A DNA stretch of 64,000 nt from CAVQJU01 sp963729215 (lineage in GTDB: Bacteria > Acidobacteriota > Vicinamibacteria > Vicinamibacterales > CAVVIG01), in contig CAVSND010000006.1 of assembly GCA_963729215.1 (NCBI GenBank), positions 124,001-188,000 of the forward strand. The letters run 5' to 3'. Numbering within the stretch: the stretch's first letter is position 1; each line of letters starts with the position of its first letter. The position numbers and the translations under genes are program-made. Positions 34,062 to 44,912 of the stretch are shown here, piece after piece. The notes under the pieces were generated by a model. That model worked only from the letters and a program-made list of their open reading frames with translations, was not told the origin of the DNA and searched no databases.

Positions 34062-35899
34062 CTACTGACAGGCCTCGGTGATACAGATGGATTCGAGTGT
34101 ACGGCCGACAGGAGGCGTGGGCAGGCCCTTCGCCGCCATGAGCTTGCGCAGCAGCAGGCCGGTCTCCGGGTGCGGAATCGCCGACTGGACGCCGACGCGG
34201 ACGAGGCCATCGGCGTAGTCCACGGGCAGCCAGGTGTGCGTTGAGAGCTCTCTGCTGCCCCGGTTGTCGGTGTTGCCGTAGTCGCGAATATCCATCCGCG
34301 CGCCGCGGTCCACGAGCAGCTGGACGACCTCGGTCGCGCCTTTATGTGCAGCGCCGTGCAGGGCGACGCGGCCTGTGGCGGCCTGGTCGTTCGGATCGAG
34401 GCCGAGGTCGAGAAGCATCCGTACGGCCTCGAGGGTATCCTTCGGCGACCACTCGTAGGTAATGCCTTCCACCCAGCCGATGCCGGCCGCGACCTGCAAC
34501 GCCGTGACGCCGAGTTCGGTCTTGACCTTCGGATCGGCGCCGCGCGAGAGCAGCAGCTTCATCAGGACCAGATCGCCCGACTGCGACGCGCGCAGAAACG
34601 CCGTCGCGCCGTTCTCGTCGAGCCACTGGTTCGTGAACACGGTCCGTGTCTCGGTGCTGTCCTTCAGCCGGGCGTTGACGTTTGCGCCCTTGTCGAGCAG
34701 CAGCTTGATGAACTCCAGGTGATCCATGTCACCTTTGCGGACCGGGTAGTCGCCGTTCTCGATGTTGCGGTTGTCGGTGGCGAGATAGAGCGGCACCCAG
34801 CCACCCTTGTTGGCCAGGTTCGGGTCGGCGCCGCGCTCGAGCAGGTAGGCGCCGAGCTTGTAGTAGCGGTTCTGTGTCGCGACCAGCAGCGGGCTCCAGC
34901 CGTAGCCGGTGACGCCGTTGACGTCTGCGCCGGCCGCCAGCAGCACCTTGACGGACTCGAGGTCGTTGGCGCGAGTCGCGAACACGAGTGCCGTCAGCTG
35001 GCCGCCGTCTTTCGGCTGAGGGCCGCGGCCGCCAAACGCCGCCACGGCCGCGTCGTCGTTCTGATCGAAACCGTCCGGGCTGCCCGCCCCGCCCGCGCGG
35101 GCCTCCGCGGCCGCCACGCCCGGCGCCGCTGCCGGCAGGGGCGCCAGCGGTTGCATCGCCGCGTCCGCCTGCGTCGCCGCGTCCGCCCGAGGCGCGCGGG
35201 CTGCCGTTGAGTCCGCCGAGCTGACCGAGACCGGGAATCGGCTGGCCGGCCGCGACGGCCGCGCCGAGCGCAGCCACCGCGCGCCGCGGATCGCCCGACT
35301 TGCCGAGCGCCGGCCCGCGGCCGCGTTCGGTCGGGGCGGAGTGCGCCTTGAAGTCCGCGCCGCGGTCGATGAGCAATTTGATCGCCGCCGCGTGGCCTTC
35401 GTCGGCGGCCCACATGATCGGCGTCGTGCCGCGCAGCGCTTCCTTCGCGTTGGGATCGGCCCCGTGATCGAGGAGCACCTTCATCGCGTCGACGTTGCCG
35501 GTTCGTGATGCGATCATCAGCGGCGTCCGGCCGAGCGGCAGCTGTTCATTCGCGTCGGCGCCGGCCTCGAGCAGCGCCGCAATGACATCGGCGGCGCCGT
35601 TGACGCTGGCGAGCCAGAGCGGCGTCGAGCCCTCGCGGTTGGCCGCTTTGACGTTCGCTCCCGCGCGAATCAGGAGTCCGACGAGCTCCTTGTCGCCGCG
35701 ATACACCGCCCAGTGAAGCGCCGTCGCGCCGTCGCCCTGTGGCGCGTTGACGTCCCCGCCCTTCGCGAGCAGCGCTCGGTACCGCTGCGCTGTCGCCGCG
35801 CATAGCCGCGTCAGCCACAGCAGCGGGTCCGGCCCCGGAAAGCGCCGAAGTCAAGAGCACCGTCGCGGTGATTCCAATCAGAAGGCGATTAAAGAGCAT
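34062..35899 (-). CDS. Exported ankyrin-repeat protein, cluster 1; two frameshifts
   Basis: About 613 residues. A signal peptide (MLFNRLLIGITATVLLTSAL) precedes eight or more ankyrin repeats with clear consensus pieces such as GDGATALHWAVYRGDKELVG, GSTPLWLASVNGAADVI and GRTPLMIASRTGNVDAM. A Gly/Ala/Arg-rich low-complexity stretch (about 215-280) splits the repeats into two blocks. The frame breaks near 35786 and near 35150 (inside the Gly/Ala region); joining gives an uninterrupted repeat series. The end, MAAKGLPTPPVGRTLESICI, lacks ankyrins. It follows the DUF1552 gene by 97 bp on the same strand. Likely a periplasmic binding scaffold for the DUF1592/DUF1552 pair, by context only. Confidence 0.82.
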
Positions 35900-35940
35900 G
35901 GCGGATGCAAGTGTGAAGTTGAAAGTGCAAGTCCAGAACT

Positions 35941-35980
35941 CTCCGTTTTTACGTTCTGCGTTTTACGTTCTACGTTTTCT
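35941..35980. repeat. Word-repeat arm, ACGTTCTGCGTTTT family
   Basis: A run of 8-10 bp words (TTTACGTTCTGCG, TTTTACGTTCTACG) between the DUF1552 stop and the ankyrin gene start. The opposite arm is weak (35911-35935, AAGTTGAAAGTGCAAG), so this copy looks decayed. The same words occur at 46682-46827 and 52651-52730. Confidence 0.7.
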
Positions 35981-35996
35981 TCCGCGCTCGGTCTTC

Positions 35997-37343
35997 CTAG
36001 AGCGCGGCGAGCTTGCCTTCGCTGTCGCCGATGCTGTCCTGAGTGATGCCGAACTTGTCCAGAACGGTCAGCAGCAGGTTGCCCGTGGGCACGGTCTTGG
36101 TCGGATACGCAATGTGGCGCCCGCCCTTGACCCGCCCGTTCAGCGACCCGACGAGCACGTGCGGCACGTCGTAGTGGACGTGCTGGTTCGAGTTGCCCAT
36201 GTTGCTGCCGTACAGGACCAGCGAATGATCGAGGAGCGTGCCGTCGCCGTCCTGCGTTGTCGCCAGCTTGTCGATGAGATACGCCAGCATCTTGACGTGA
36301 TACTGGTTGATCTTCGAGAGCAGCGCGATCTGCCGCGGGTCTTCGCCGTGGTGCGAGACGCCGTGGAAGCCGGATGTCGGCGCCTCGCTCTCCGGGTAGG
36401 TGCGCCCCGTGAGATCGCGCGCGAACAGGAGCGTGCCGACGCGCGTGATATCGGCCTGGAACGCCAGCGCGAGCAGGCGGAACTGGAGCTTGACGTGTTC
36501 GTCGAACGTCTGCGGCACGCCGACCGGCACGCTCACGTCAGTCGGCGCCAGGGTGGACGCCTTCATCGCGATCTGCAGGCGGCGCTCGATTTCGCGCACG
36601 TTTTCCGTATAGTCGTCCAGGCGCACCCGATCGGCCGCGCTGACTTCCCCGCGCATCCGCGACAGGCTGCCGTTCAGCGAATCGAGAATGCTGCGGTCGC
36701 GCTGCCGCCGCGAGGCGCGCTGCTCGGCCGTGCTGCCGTCGCCGAACATCCGCTCGAACACGACCTGCGGATTCAGCTCCATCGGCAGCGGCTGCGTCGG
36801 GGACGACCACGAGATCGTGTTCGTGTACGTGCAGCTGTACCCCTCGCCGCAGTTGCTCGAGTTCGCGCCGGGATCCTCGACGGCCAGCTGCATCGACGGC
36901 ATCAGGTTGTCGCCCCCGATGCGCTGGGCGATGATCTGATCGATGGTCGTGCCCGCGTAGACGTCGGCCCCGGTCGTTTTCCGCGGCTTGTTCGCGCACA
37001 GGAACGCCGCCGCCACCCAGTGATCCGCGCCGGTCGCGCCCGGCGGCGGTTCAGCCGACCGCGAATGCAGACCGCTCAGGATCGTGACGTGCTCGCGGAA
37101 CGGCTCGAGCGGCTTGAAGTTGAAGGTGAACTCGAAGTCCCTGCCCTCTTTCTCCGGCACCCAGTATCCCGGCGCCATCCCATGCGGGACAAAACAGCCG
37201 ACGAAGCGCGGCTTCGGGCTCGCCGCTGTCTGCGCCAGCGCGGTCGCCGCCGGCACCATCGCGTCGAGCAGCGGCAGCGCCAGCGCAGCGCCAGCTCCGC
37301 GAAGAACCGTCCGGCGTGAGATGTGACGTTTGGTTATGAACAT
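35997..37343 (-). CDS. DUF1552 protein, cluster 1
   Basis: A 448-residue exported protein. The N-terminus ISRRTVLRGAGAALALPLLD is a twin-arginine (Tat) signal, so it is folded in the cytosol before export. The family is uncharacterised but resembles sulfatase/DUF1501-type proteins and is always found beside DUF1592-type cytochrome proteins. Conserved pieces are FVPHGMAPGYW, VTILSGLHS, GADHWVAAAFL, VERMFGDG-like FERMFG, GFHGVSHHG, YGSNMGNSN and DSIGDSEGKL. It is intact. Probable partner of the DUF1592 protein encoded just upstream. Confidence 0.88.
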   Translation of the reverse strand: MFITKRHISRRTVLRGAGAALALPLLDAMVPAATALAQTAASPKPRFVGCFVPHGMAPGYWVPEKEGRDFEFTFNFKPLEPFREHVTILSGLHSRSAEPPPGATGADHWVAAAFLCANKPRKTTGADVYAGTTIDQIIAQRIGGDNLMPSMQLAVEDPGANSSNCGEGYSCTYTNTISWSSPTQPLPMELNPQVVFERMFGDGSTAEQRASRRQRDRSILDSLNGSLSRMRGEVSAADRVRLDDYTENVREIERRLQIAMKASTLAPTDVSVPVGVPQTFDEHVKLQFRLLALAFQADITRVGTLLFARDLTGRTYPESEAPTSGFHGVSHHGEDPRQIALLSKINQYHVKMLAYLIDKLATTQDGDGTLLDHSLVLYGSNMGNSNQHVHYDVPHVLVGSLNGRVKGGRHIAYPTKTVPTGNLLLTVLDKFGITQDSIGDSEGKLAAL

Positions 37344-37375
37344 GGTTTCCCTGAATCCTGGGACACGTTACAAAG

Positions 37376-37450
37376 GAACCACGAAGACCACGAAGCACAC
37401 AAAGGATCCGCTGAGAACTTCTTCGTGACCTTCGTGACCTATCGTGGTTC
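37376..37450. repeat. Word-repeat palindrome, CACGAAG family (imperfect)
   Basis: Left arm GAACCACGAAGACCACGAAG (37376-37395, continuing) and right arm TTCTTCGTGACCTTCGTGAC through GTGGTTC (ending 37450). Arms pair imperfectly, consistent with decay. The right arm overlaps the last codons and stop of the DUF1592 gene, giving it the C-terminal residues HEPR. It lies between the DUF1592 and DUF1552 genes. Confidence 0.8.
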
Positions 37451-39906
37451 ATGATCGACATGCGCCTTAGCGGGCTGCACGTCCGCCTTGGCACCTTCCT
37501 TCTGGTTCATTTGGAACGCGTCGCTCTTCACGATGCCGAGCACGATCGACGAGAACTGGTACCGGCCGGGCTCCGCGCCGCGCACGATCGACCGCACGGT
37601 CGGCATATCCGCTTCGTCCACCCCGCGTCCGAGCGCGTAGGTGAGCAGCTTCTCGGTGACGACCCGCACGAACTGATCCGAGTAGCGCACCAGCATGCCG
37701 CGCAGGCCGACGACGCCGTCGACCTTGGTGCCGTCCACCATGACGGCGGTGGCGTCCACGGGGTTGCCCTCGTCGTCGGTGCGCCAGGAGCCGACGCCGT
37801 CGAAGTTCTCGAGGGCGAGTCCGATCGGCTCGAAGATCTTGTGACACGACGCGCACGTCGGGTTGGTGTGATGCCAATCCATGATGTCGCGCATCGTGGG
37901 CACCTTGACGTTGCCCGTGGTGTCGCCGACGGCCTTTTCCTTGAGGCTCGTGTCCACGCCCGGCGGCGGCTGCGGCGGCTCGACGCCCAGGAACGTCGTC
38001 TGGAACCACTTGCCCCGCGCGACCGGCGACGTGTGCGCCGCGTTCGACGTCACCGTCAGCAGCGCGCCCTTGCCCAGCAGGCCGCGGCGCATGTCGAGCT
38101 CGGGCGGCAGCGTGACGCGGCGGAACTGGTCGCCGTAGATGTTGCGGAGGCCGTAGTGCTTGGCCAGCCGCTCGTTGACGAAGGTGTAGTCGGCCGTGAG
38201 CAAATCGAGCACGCTGTGATCCTCGTGCACGATGCTGTCGAAGAACAGCTCCGTCTCGCGTTGAAACGCGTTGCGCAGGTTGTCGTCGAAGTCGGGGAAC
38301 ACGTTCACGACGGGTTCGCTGGTCTTGAGCGCCCGCACGTTCAGCCACTGGCCGGTGAAGTTGACAATCAGCGCCTGCGACTTCGGATCCGCGAGCATCC
38401 GGCGGATCTGCTTGTCGAGCACCTCGGGACGAGACAGCCGCCCCTGCGCGGCCAGGTCGATCAGCTCGTCGTCCGGGATGCTGCTCCACAGGAAGAACGA
38501 AAGCCTGGAGGCGAGGCCGATGTCGTTCACGCGATAGCGCTGGCCGGGGGCGAGGCCGGCGGGCTCGCGTTCGCCGCGGTAGACGAACTCCGGGTCGGCC
38601 AGCACGCGCTGCAGCGCCGCTTCGATCCCATCCTCGAAGCTGCCGCCTTCGTTGCGTCCGTCCGAGTAGAACGCCATGAGCGCCTTCACGTCCGCCGCGT
38701 TCGTGGGACGGCGGAACGCGTGCTTCGCGAGACGCGTCACGATCGTGCGCGCACAGGCTTCCTCGTCGCGTGAGGAGCTCGGAGGCCGGGCGGCACACGA
38801 AGATCTTGCGCCGGCTCGGCGTTTCGGTCGCGCTCTTCGCGTCGTACGGGCCTTCAATCCAGACCTGCCCGACGTGCGGGTAGAAGAGGAATCCGGGAAT
38901 CGACCCCGGCGTGTTCATCGTGCGCTGAAACGGCCGGTTCAACTCGCTGCCGGGGACGTCGTTCGTCGCGAGAAACGTCACGCCCACCGCGTGCGGGCCG
39001 GCCTTCACCGGGATGCGCGGCGTGGACTTGCCGTTGCCGGTGGTGTTCGCGATCTCCTTGTCCCAGTCGAACAGCTTCACGCGCTCGCCGTCGATCGTCA
39101 CCTCGAGCTGTTCGCCCTTGATCCCGCCGAGCACGGCCTGGAAGTAGCCGGTGACGCCTTTCACCTTGAACGAGTACTCGCCGTCGGCCGGGAACTGGTA
39201 TTTGATGAGCATCCCGCCGCGCGTGCCGAACGGCAGGCCTTCGACGTGATAGTTCTGCGCCGTGTCCGGCGGCACGTCGAACACCGCCTGCGTCGGCGCC
39301 GCCGCCTCGCCGATCGCGAGCCGGCTGATCTTTCCGGCCGCCGACAGGTACGCTTCCATGAGCGCCGGCGACATCGTCAACGCGCCGGCGATGTTGTCGA
39401 AGCCGCGGGTCGAATCATCGGACGGCAGGAACTTCGTCGCGTCCACGTCCAGCGCCAGCAGGTCGCGAATGGCGTTCGCGTACTCGGTGCGGTTCAGCCG
39501 GTGAAGGCCCGGGGCAGGCAGATGAAGAGTGGCGCTGCTGTCGAGCGTGTTTTCCAGCCCGCGAATCAGCGACTCGAGCGTCGCGGGATCCGGGACGGCG
39601 GGCGCCCGTCGGCGGCATCAGGCCCGCCCGGAGCTTCCGAACGACTTTTTCACCAATGTCGACGTGATCGCCCAGACGCGCGAGGTCGAGCTGGTCGAGG
39701 AGCAGGCCCGCCGTCTTCAGCCTGGCGTTGTGGCAGGTCACGCAGGTACCTGATCGACCAGTTGGCGCTCTCTCGCGACGTCGGCGGGGGCCGGCTGGGA
39801 CGCTGCGGCGGGCGTCTGCGCCGGTCCGAGCCACCGGTTCGGTCTGGCCCGAGACAAGGGCCACCCACGCCATCACGCCGCCGGCAACAAGTAGTCTCAC
39901 GTTCAC
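37439..39906 (-). CDS. DUF1592-type cytochrome protein, cluster 1; several frameshifts
   Basis: About 820 residues. GTG 39906 begins a signal peptide (MNVRLLVAGGVMAW reading). A c-haem site CVTCH is followed by VVRKLRAGLMPPTG, the DUF1587 region (LNRTEYANAIRDLLALDVDA), a carbohydrate-binding-like beta domain, then DUF1595/DUF1592 (LSFFLWSSIPDDELIDLAAQ), DUF1588 and a second haem site CASCH in DUF1585 (EKLLTYALGRGV). These planctomycete/acidobacterial proteins are predicted secreted multi-domain cytochromes, perhaps in polymer oxidation; no activity is proven. The frame breaks near 38790 and at least twice between 39590 and 39780. Its 3' end lies in a word repeat. It precedes the DUF1552 gene. 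Confidence 0.82.
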
Positions 39907-40083
39907 ACCAGGCCCTCGCGTCACTCGGGAATTCGCCGAGATCCAAGGTTCTATATTAACGGGCCTCAAGCCGCAAAAGAAGGGCCCCGCCCCCCTGTTT
40001 CCTGTTGCTTTCCTTAGGACTCGGCGTTAAAACGCTCGGAGCCAATCGCGGATCCCCGTCAACTCGGCGTCTAGGAGGCCTCA

Positions 40084-43000
40084 ATGCGCTGTGTGCTTCG
40101 GCTCCTCGTCGCGGCGGCCACCCTGGTTGTTCTCCTCCCTTCCTCGCTTCACGCTCAGGCAGCGATTACCGGCGTCGTCAGGGACACGTCGGGAGCCGTG
40201 CTGCCCGGAGTCACCGTTGAAGCGGCCAGCCCGTCACTCATCGAACGAGTACGGAGCGCTGTCACGGACGCCACCGGCCAGTATCGAATCGTCGATCTGC
40301 GGCCGGGCACGTACTCGTTGACATTCGGGCTCACAGGATTCAGCACGGTCAAGCGCGAGGGCATCGAGTTGAGCGGCACGTTCGTCGCCTCGGTCAACGT
40401 CGATTTGAAAGTCGGCGCCCTGCAGGAGACGGTCACGGTCACCGGCGAGACGCCGATTGTCGACGTCCAGAGCGCGAAGGTCCAGAACATCGTCAACAAG
40501 GACATCCTCTCGGCCATCCCGACGTCGAGAAATGCCACGGGACTGCAGGCGTTGATTCCCGGCATGGCCACGACCGGAGATGCCGGCGGGATCACCGGTG
40601 GAACAGGCGGGGGCGCGTCGAGCATGCATGGCGGCCGGCCGTCCGATTCGCGAACCCTTGCTGACGGCCTCAACATGGGGTGGGCCGGCGCGAACTCGAA
40701 CGCGGCTGTCGTCAACGTCGCGGGCGCCCAGGAAGTCGTGACGAGCACCTCGGGCGGACTGGGTGAAGCTGAAACCGCGGGCGTCGTCCTGAACGTCGTG
40801 CCGCGCGACGGCGGCAACAAGTTCAACGGCACCTTCGTGTATTCCGGCGCCAACAACAGCATGCAGAGCAGCAACTACACGCAGGCGTTGAAAGACGCCG
40901 GCCTCAGATCGCCGGCGGAGCTGATCAAGGTCTGGGAGGTCAACCCCATGGGCGGCGGCAAGATCATCCGCGACCGCCTGTGGCTGTATCTGACATACCG
41001 GGAGTCGTACGCCGAGAACACGATTCCGGGGATGTTCTTCAACAGGAACGGCGGCGACCCGACGAAATGGCTCGTCGATTTGGATACGGCCAAGCCGGCG
41101 TTCAACGACACCCGGGTGAGGAATTACGTCGGCCGCATCACCTGGCAGGCCTCGCCGCGCAACAAGATCAACTACCAGTACTCGGAGCAGTGGAGCTCGG
41201 GCAACAGGACGGGCGGCGGATCGGCGGGCCTCGGCGCCATCGGCCCGAGGACACCGGAAGCCCAGGGATTGAACCTCTATACGCCGGGCCACACCAGCAC
41301 ACTCACCTGGAGCTCGCCCCTCACCAACAAGATGCTGCTCGAGGCCGGCTGGGGCAGCTACCTGGCCAATTACGCCAATGACGCGCCGCGCATCGACGGA
41401 CAGCACAACCCCGCGTTGATTTCGGTGCTCGAACAGACCGGAGTGGGCAACGGCGGCCTCCCCAACCTGACCTACCGCTTCGACAATCCGCTGGGCGGCG
41501 GTTTCCAGCACCATCAGATTGGAACGCGGGCCAACCTCGTGGCCTCCATTTCGTACGTCACCGGGTGCACAGAGCATGAAGTTTGGCTATCAGGGTGGCT
41601 TCAGCAACCCGAGCCAGTCGTACTACAACTTCACGCCCTTCTTTCAGTACCGGTTTGCCGGCGGCGTGCCGAACCAACTCACCCAGACGGCCCAATACGG
41701 CGGCACGGGCGCGTCGGCTGTCGAATTCGTCCGCAACCTCGTGCCGACATCGCTCTACGCGCAGGATCAGTGGACGAAAAACCGGCTCACGCTTCAGGGC
41801 GGCGTCCGCTACGACCACATCCTCACCAGCTATCCGGACTCGTGCGTCGGCGGCCCGACGTATCCGTTGATGCCGACGCAAGTCTGCTATCCGGCCCGCT
41901 CGACCCGGGCGTGCACTGGACCGACGTCACGCCGCGGATCGGCGCGGCCTACGACCTGTTCGGCAACGGCAAGACCGCCGTGAAATTCAACATCGGGAAA
42001 TACATGCAGGCGCTCACCGCCAGCAACAGCGACATGGACTTCAATCCGCTGATTCGCTTGAATCTCCAGACGACGCGGACATGGAACGACCGCGGCGGCA
42101 AGGGCGATCAACGGCGACTACGTGCCCCAGTGCAATCTGCTGAACCCGGCGGCCAACGGCGAGTGCGGCGCGATGGACAACCAGAACTTCGGCAAGGAGT
42201 TCTTCACCCGCACGTTCGACCCGGCCTTCATCGACGGCTACGGGGTTCGACCCTACAACTGGGAGATGGGCGTCTCGGTCCAGCAGGAGGTCGCGCCGCG
42301 CATCGGCATCACGGCCGGCTATTACCGCCGCTGGTTCGGCAACTTCTACACGCTCGACAACACGCTGACCGCGGCGTCCGACTACAAGCAGTTCAGCGTG
42401 CCGATTCCGATCGATCCACGGCTGCCGGGCGGCGGCGGCGGTGTGGTACCCGGCGTGTACAACCTGAATCCGAACAAGGTCGGGCAAGTGCAGGACCTCG
42501 CGCATGCTGGATAGCAGGGTCGGCGCCGAGCCGACCGAAAACTGGCAGGGCGTGGACTTCAGCGTGAACGCCCGGCTCCGGAGCGGGTTCATCGTGCAGG
42601 CGGGGACCAGCACAGGACGCACGCTTCAGGACAACTGCGCCCTTCGGTCGTCGCTGCCCGAGACCTATCCCTGGTCCACCATCACCGTCACGCAATCGCT
42701 GCGCGGCGACTCGGTCGCCGGTTTGACCAGGCCCTATTGCCGGATCGTCGAGCCGTATCATGACCTCGTTCCGCGGGCTGGCGACGTACATCGTTCCCAA
42801 GGTGGATGTCCAGGTGAGCGGGACGTGGCGAAGCGATCCCGGCACCGAAATCCAGGCGAACTACGTGGTAACGAATGCCATCGCCAACAGCGGGCCGCAT
42901 CCGCTCGGCCGTAACCTCTCGTCGGGAAACATCACGGTGAACCTGATTCCGCAGGGGACGCTGTACTCCGATCGCCGCAACAACATCGATTTCCGCGCGG

Positions 43001-43195
43001 CGAAGATCCTCCGCTTCGGCGGGACGCGCACGCAGGTCGGGATCGACGTCTACAACATCCTGAACAGCGATACCATCACGGCCTACAATCTGGCCTATGT
43101 GGCGCCGACCGCGACAGCTGCCGAGCAACTGGCTGACGCCGAGCGCCATTGCCACCGCGCGGTTCGTGAAATTCAGCGTGCAGGTCGATTTCTAG
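40084..43195 (+). CDS. TonB-dependent receptor with carboxypeptidase-like N-domain; about six frameshifts
   Basis: About 1035 residues. A signal peptide is followed by a CarboxypepD_reg/Cna-B-like domain (ITGVVRDTSGAVLPGVTVEA, DLRPGTYSLTFGLTGF), a plug domain (ETVTVTGETPIVDVQSAKVQ) and a large barrel ending with RFVKFSVQVDF, the typical C-terminal strand. This is the 'Oar-like' receptor type abundant in Acidobacteriota, taking up glycans or peptides across the outer membrane with TonB energy. The frame breaks near 41560, 41890, 42110, 42505, 42755 and 43130; the pieces read in order without gaps. Such density suggests poor consensus quality here or a recently inactivated gene. GGAGG lies 8 bp before the ATG. 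Confidence 0.82.
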
Positions 43196-43206
43196 AGGCA
43201 GGAGTT

Positions 43207-43288
43207 ATCACGAAGACACGAAGGTCACGAAACAACTTGCTCGTTTCAGTCTGTTTCGTGATCTTCGCGATCTTCGTGCCATCGTGAT
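43207..43288. repeat. Word-repeat palindrome, CACGAAG family
   Basis: Left arm ATCACGAAGACACGAAGGTC (from 43207) and right arm TGTTTCGTGATCTTCGCGAT through ATCGTGAT (to 43288). It begins 12 bp after the receptor stop and ends 16 bp before the next gene's GTG start, so it separates two same-strand genes. The stem is imperfect but long (about 29 bp). It may end receptor transcripts or protect their 3' ends. Confidence 0.85.
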
Positions 43289-43303
43289 GAGAGAGGATCG
43301 ATA

Positions 43304-44155
43304 GTGCAATTGATGTTGCGATTTGCGGCCGTCTGCTGCTGCGCCCAGGTGCTGTTGCTGGGCGCACAGACACCCGCGCCGGGACGCGGCGGCCCACCGC
43401 CGCCTCCCCAACCCAGCCCCACCGCGCCGCTGTATCAACACAAGGGCGAGCAGTATCGTATTTACAATTTCCCCGGGACAGGCGAATCGATTCCGTATCG
43501 CCTCTTCGTGCCGTCGCGATGGACGCCCGAGACCAGGCTGCCGATGCTCGTGACACTGCGCGCGGGCAACACGGTGGATGGGCCCTATCGGGCGCAGAAC
43601 GATCTCGTCCGCGTCGCCGAGCAACGTGGCTATATCGTCGTCACGCCAATGGGTTACCGGGGACTGAGCCAGCCCTATTACGGCAGCCCGTATCAGATCG
43701 CGCGTCCCAATGCCGCCGCGCCGGCGGCCGGATGGACGGCGCAAGAAAACGAGCGCGCCGAGCAGGACGTTCTGTATGTGATCGATCTCGTCGCGAAGGA
43801 ATACAACGTGGACCCGGCGCGCGTGTATCTGCACGGCCAGAATCCGTCCGGCTCCGGCGCGTTGTACCTCGCCTCCAAATACACCGATCGGTTCGCGGCG
43901 GTGGTCGTCAGCTCGGCGCCCATCGTCTACGACACGTATCCCTTCGATCGCCTCGCGGGAAAGCTGGCGCTCATGGTCATCCACGGCGACCAGGACACGG
44001 TCAATCCTATCGACGCGTCGCAGAAGATGGCGGCCGCCGCGAAAGCCGCAGGCGTGGACACGGTCTACGCGACGGTCCCCGGAGGCACGCACCTCGAGGC
44101 GTACCTGACGTACGCGACGCAGATCTTCGAGTTCCTCGACAAACACAAGAGATAG
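43304..44155 (+). CDS. Exported alpha/beta hydrolase (PHB depolymerase-like esterase) with altered nucleophile
   Basis: A 283-residue protein with a signal peptide and a proline-rich stretch before an alpha/beta-hydrolase domain of the PHB depolymerase/feruloyl esterase group. RLPMLVTLRAGN begins the fold; the acid (HGDQDTVNP) and histidine (VPGGTHLEAY) are present. The nucleophile elbow reads LHGQNPSGSG where relatives have LHGHSMGGSG, so the serine is replaced by asparagine; the next serine two residues later might act instead, or the protein is inactive. GTG 43304 has GAGAGG 7 bp upstream. It follows the receptor gene, suggesting a role in processing an imported ligand. Confidence 0.75.
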   Translation: MQLMLRFAAVCCCAQVLLLGAQTPAPGRGGPPPPPQPSPTAPLYQHKGEQYRIYNFPGTGESIPYRLFVPSRWTPETRLPMLVTLRAGNTVDGPYRAQNDLVRVAEQRGYIVVTPMGYRGLSQPYYGSPYQIARPNAAAPAAGWTAQENERAEQDVLYVIDLVAKEYNVDPARVYLHGQNPSGSGALYLASKYTDRFAAVVVSSAPIVYDTYPFDRLAGKLALMVIHGDQDTVNPIDASQKMAAAAKAAGVDTVYATVPGGTHLEAYLTYATQIFEFLDKHKR

Positions 44156-44264
44156 ATCGGGACCGCGCTCGAGGCACGGGTCTCCAGCAGTGGCTGCCGC
44201 TGAGCTGCCGTTACGGCACGGATCGTGATACCTGGAGTGAGGCGACCGCAAGGGAGGGCGCCTC

Positions 44265-44897
44265 ATGACCCGACCGATCCTGTACGGCCTGATCGTCGCG
44301 GCGCTTACAGCCGCGCCGGCGTTGGCGGCCCCCGTTACTCAAGAGCCAGCGCGGCCGACACCGCCCGCGACTGTTCCGAAAACCGACACCCCTGTCGGCG
44401 ATCCACGAGTCAACCAGAGCGCCGCCGCACTTCAGGACTTCAAGACGCGTGTCGATCGGTACATCGCGCTTGAGGAAGACAGCGGCAGGCCAGCGCGCCG
44501 GCGTTGAAACAGACCGCGAACCCGGCCGAAATCAAGGCGGCCGCAGGATGGCCTGGCCGCTGCGATTCGCGCCGCGCGGGCGGACGCGCAGCCCGGCGAC
44601 ATCCTCACCCCCGATGTTCAGGCCATCTTCCGCAAGGTGCTCGCGCCCGAACTCAAGGGTCACGACGGCGCACACGCGAAGGAAGTCCTGAAAGACGATG
44701 CGCCACCGTCGGTGCCTTTGAAGGTCAACGCGCCATATCCCGAGGGCAAGGCACTGCCAACCGTTCCGACGAACCTGCTGATCAATCTGCCGAAACTGCC
44801 GATGGAGCTCGAATACCGCATCGTCGGGAAAAACCTGATTCTGCGCGATACCGGCGCGGACCTGATCGTGGACTTCATGCTGAACGCGGTCAGCTAA
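44265..44897 (+). CDS. Exported protein of unknown function; about three frameshifts
   Basis: About 210 residues. A signal peptide (MTRPILYGLIVAALTAAPAL) precedes a helical region (AALQDFKTRVDRYIAL) and a C-terminal domain with APELKGHDGAHAKEVLKDDA, TVPTNLLINLPKLPMELEYR and RIVGKNLILRDTGADLIVDF. The frame breaks between about 44475 and 44560 (three small shifts), and the C-terminal part is clean. GGGAGGG lies about 8 bp before the ATG. It is followed after 15 bp by the metallophosphoesterase gene, so the two are cotranscribed. No family was recognised. Confidence 0.65.
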
Positions 44898-44912
44898 CAC
44901 GGGAGAAATCAG

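Noticed and set aside
35868..37319. 483-codon plus-strand open frame opposite the DUF1552 gene
   Set aside because: Shadow; the minus strand has a Tat signal and full DUF1552 motifs.
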